Shown here: positions 62,078 to 64,000 of the stretch, piece by piece
Layout of the letters: every line of letters starts with the position of its first letter
Numbering within the stretch: the first letter of the stretch is position 1
DNA from: CBDAUN01 sp965214615
GTDB lineage: Bacteria; Pseudomonadota; Gammaproteobacteria; Arenicellales; JAJDZL01
DNA: 64,000 bases
Assembly (NCBI GenBank): GCA_965214615.1
Contig: OZ243952.1
Coordinates: forward strand, 496,001 to 560,000
Reading direction: 5' to 3'
Translations under genes and position numbers: made by a program
The notes under the pieces: model-generated
The model's database searches: none
Seen by the model: only the letters and a program-made list of their open reading frames with translations
Told to the model about the DNA's origin: nothing

Positions 62078-63202
62078 TCAGCCGCTTTGCCGGAATCGCT
62101 GCGGACTGAGTGTCGTGAAATCGTAGCCTGTAGCGGCGTACTGCGGCGCCGCCTGATTGCCGCAGAAAAGGTCGGCGCCATAGCGTCCGATTGCCGGCGA
62201 TGTGAATATGCCGTAGCCGCCTTGTCCGGCCACCCAGAAGAATCCGTTGTGGTCCGGGTCCCACCCGATCACCGGATTGCGGTCCGGCGCGAACGTTCTA
62301 AGTCCTGCCCAGCTGTGTTCGACACGCCTGATTGCGGCGGTTGTCATTTCTTCGAAGCGCGAGATCCCGACGGCGATATCGAGTTCTTCGGGCTGCGCAT
62401 CGCACGGGGCTGACGGAGTCTCGTCCTCAGGCGAAATCATGATGCGCCCTTTGCCGAACGGCTGAAAATACATGTAGTCGACGACGGTGGCGACCATGGG
62501 CCAGCTGTCGAAATCGAATGCCCCGATCTGACTTTGGTCGATAAGTGCCGCGGTGCGCCGTCTGGGAACCAGGCCGACCGGCCTGATGCCGGCCATTTGT
62601 GCAACTGTGTCGCTCCATGCGCCGGAAGCATTGATCAGTGCCTTGGCAGCGAATTCGCTGTCGCCGGCGGCAATGTGCCAGACGCCGTTGGCATAGTTCA
62701 AACGGGTGACCTGGCAGCCGCTGTGGATTGCACCTCCCGCGCCGCGAAATATTTTTACGTATGCACCGTGCAGGGCATGTACGTCGATGCTGGCCACGGA
62801 TGGATCGTGGATCGCGCCGGCGATTGCATCCGCCTTGAGTATCGGTACGAGTTCCAGGCACTCGGCGCAATCGAGCCAGACCGAGCCTTCGGGCGGTACG
62901 ACTGTTTCGGGATGGTCTTTCGGGACGATTTCGAGCAATCCGCGCCGCGATAGCAGTGGGCCGGCGGCCTCTGGCGGAGGATTTTCGAGAAAAGGTCGCG
63001 CAACCTTAGCCAGGGCGCGAATGGACTGCGGCCCGTAGTTTGGCGTAAACAGCGCTGCGCTTCGCCCGGTGGTGTGATACGCAAGCGAGGACTCCATCTC
63101 GAAAAGTGCGGCCTTGACCCCGTTACGCGCAGCGATCGCAGCGATCGACACTCCGGCGATGCCGCCGCCGATGATCGCTGCATCTAGAACTGTTTTCGTC
63201 AT
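62078..63202 (-). CDS. FAD-dependent D-amino-acid oxidoreductase (DauA/D-arginine dehydrogenase-like)
   Basis: It has an N-terminal Rossmann GGGIAGVSIAAIAARNG, then the distinctive ESSLAYHTTGRSAALFTPNYGP of the D-arginine dehydrogenase group. Near the C terminus are SWAGLRTFAPDRNPVIGWDP and FFWVAGQGGYGIFTSPAIGRYG. The 374-residue length and lack of a signal fit a cytoplasmic flavoprotein oxidising D- or secondary amino acids to imino acids. It is divergent from doeB across 170 bases. Confidence 0.9.
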   Translation of the reverse strand: MTKTVLDAAIIGGGIAGVSIAAIAARNGVKAALFEMESSLAYHTTGRSAALFTPNYGPQSIRALAKVARPFLENPPPEAAGPLLSRRGLLEIVPKDHPETVVPPEGSVWLDCAECLELVPILKADAIAGAIHDPSVASIDVHALHGAYVKIFRGAGGAIHSGCQVTRLNYANGVWHIAAGDSEFAAKALINASGAWSDTVAQMAGIRPVGLVPRRRTAALIDQSQIGAFDFDSWPMVATVVDYMYFQPFGKGRIMISPEDETPSAPCDAQPEELDIAVGISRFEEMTTAAIRRVEHSWAGLRTFAPDRNPVIGWDPDHNGFFWVAGQGGYGIFTSPAIGRYGADLFCGNQAAPQYAATGYDFTTLSPQRFRQSG

Positions 63203-63375
63203 GACACCAGTTTATCTCAAATGCTGTTGCATCTGACGCGGATGTGATGGTAACGACTGCGGTCTTTCAATAAGCCCAACGACAAGCAAGTTCCTCTTCT
63301 ACGGTGTACTATGCAATGGCATTTTGCACCTAAGTCGACTGAAACCGAGGCAAGTAGCGAGAGGAGATTGCAGCG

Positions 63376-64000
63376 ATGGTCAATAATCCGATAAAGCCAG
63401 GCATTGCGCTGGATTGCGACGGCAAGCACCACGGATTTCTGAACCTGCCGTACAGCCGAAACGATTCGGCATGGGGCTCGATAATGATTCCGATCAGCGT
63501 GATTCGCAACGGTTCAGGCCCCACGGCATTGCTGACCGGAGCGAATCATGGCGACGAATACGAGGGTCCGGTCGCGCTGCAGGACCTGGCGCTGAACCTG
63601 AATCCCGACGATATCGCAGGCCGGGTGATTATCGTGCCTGCTTTCAACTATCCCGCCTTCAGGGCCGGACAAAGAAATTCGCCGATCGACGACGGCAATA
63701 TGAACCGGGTGTTTCCCGGCAATCCGGCAGGCTCGGTCACCGAAAAAATCGCCGACTACTTTATGACGACCTTGGTTCCGCAGTCCGACGTGGTCGTGGA
63801 TATCCATTCCGGCGGCAAGACCCTCGAGTTTGTACCGCTTGCGGCGGCGCACGTCCTGGACGACAAAGACCAGCAAAGCGCCTGTGTTGCGGCAATGCGC
63901 GCATTCAATGCGCCTTATTCGACAATTCTGCTGGAAATTGACAGCACCGGCATGTACGACACCGCAGTCGAAGAGCAGGGTAAGGTCTTCGTGTCCACGG
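63376..64000 (+). CDS. doeB: N-alpha-acetyl-L-2,4-diaminobutyrate deacetylase (DoeB-like), 3' end off window
   Basis: The visible 208 residues carry the succinylglutamate desuccinylase/aspartoacylase zinc site GANHGDEYEG (His and Glu ligands) and VDIHSGGK (His ligand). The DoeB-type segments YSRNDSAWGSIMIPI, GRVIIVPAFNYPAFRAGQRN and DDGNMNRVFPGNP are also present. DoeB removes acetate from the product of ectoine hydrolysis. gaggag precedes ATG 63376. The gene runs past the window; partners doeA, doeC and doeD would be expected next if the pathway is complete. Confidence 0.9.
   Translation, partial: MVNNPIKPGIALDCDGKHHGFLNLPYSRNDSAWGSIMIPISVIRNGSGPTALLTGANHGDEYEGPVALQDLALNLNPDDIAGRVIIVPAFNYPAFRAGQRNSPIDDGNMNRVFPGNPAGSVTEKIADYFMTTLVPQSDVVVDIHSGGKTLEFVPLAAAHVLDDKDQQSACVAAMRAFNAPYSTILLEIDSTGMYDTAVEEQGKVFVST

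Overview
The window reads as a chromosomal segment of a member of the Pseudomonadota, most likely beta- or gammaproteobacterial. The grounds are the coaBC-dut pair divergent from rpmB-rpmG, a proteobacterial MetA-type homoserine succinyltransferase, a glnA-ntrB-ntrC operon with a sigma-54 promoter, a DesC-like desaturase with the proteobacterial C-terminal extension, and a group I intron in tRNA-Arg whose core resembles the one I recall from Azoarcus. Coding density is high. Housekeeping blocks alternate with catabolic operons for methylated amines, imino acids, sulfur compounds and N-heterocycles, together with decaying accessory genes.

Layout. 1-974: 3' end of an AAA/DUF4143 ATPase. 1117-7615 (minus): probable five-gene catabolic operon of an LLM flavin monooxygenase, alpha/beta hydrolase, Xsc-like thiamine-diphosphate enzyme, non-pyrrolysine MttB-family methyltransferase and sarcosine/dimethylglycine-oxidase-like flavoprotein. 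8080-8987: nuclease relic and an exported class II cytochrome c. 9085-9759: tRNA-Pro, intron-containing tRNA-Arg and tRNA-His. 9834-12377: PLP dehydratase and a second MttB-family protein. 12401-20524: metA, P-loop protein, dut, coaBC, rpmB, rpmG, HNH nuclease, desaturase, infA and a glycerophosphodiesterase. 20662-24677: 3-hydroxyisobutyrate-dehydrogenase-like gene and proline-racemase-family gene, then a RelE/XRE toxin-antitoxin pair followed by a second, truncated copy of the racemase 3' end.

24737-37798: polysaccharide-deacetylase-fold amidohydrolase divergent from an NMT1/SsuA-type ABC transporter, a three-subunit molybdenum hydroxylase, an SDR, a LysR regulator, an enolase-superfamily enzyme resembling hydroxyproline-betaine epimerase or cis-3-hydroxyproline dehydratase, and a protein made of three tandem RidA domains. 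37998-41652: exported rhodanese, a small exported acidic protein on the minus strand, a DUF465 protein and an Rpn-family nuclease. 41955-48811 (minus): ahcY, metK, ntrC, ntrB, glnA. 49392-51295: an Rpn-family gene followed by two progressively degraded tandem copies. 51363-52624: TusA and a PP-loop sulfur-transfer enzyme. 52764-60764: choline-sulfatase-like sulfatase, Bug/TctC binding protein, ROK regulator, TctB, TctA and a two-part metallophosphoesterase. 60941-64000: cystathionine-gamma-synthase-family enzyme, DauA-like oxidase and the start of doeB.

How it fits together (inference): the cell appears to live on small nitrogen- and sulfur-containing osmolytes and degradation products (betaines, hydroxyprolines, ectoine-derived diaminobutyrate, sulfonates, choline sulfate). 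Methyl-group chemistry is served by the metK/ahcY S-adenosylmethionine cycle, and nitrogen status is handled by NtrBC acting at a clear sigma-54 glnA promoter. The least explained objects are the single-chain triple RidA protein, the Xsc-like/MttB/flavoprotein operon and the long metallophosphoesterase in the tricarboxylate-transporter operon.
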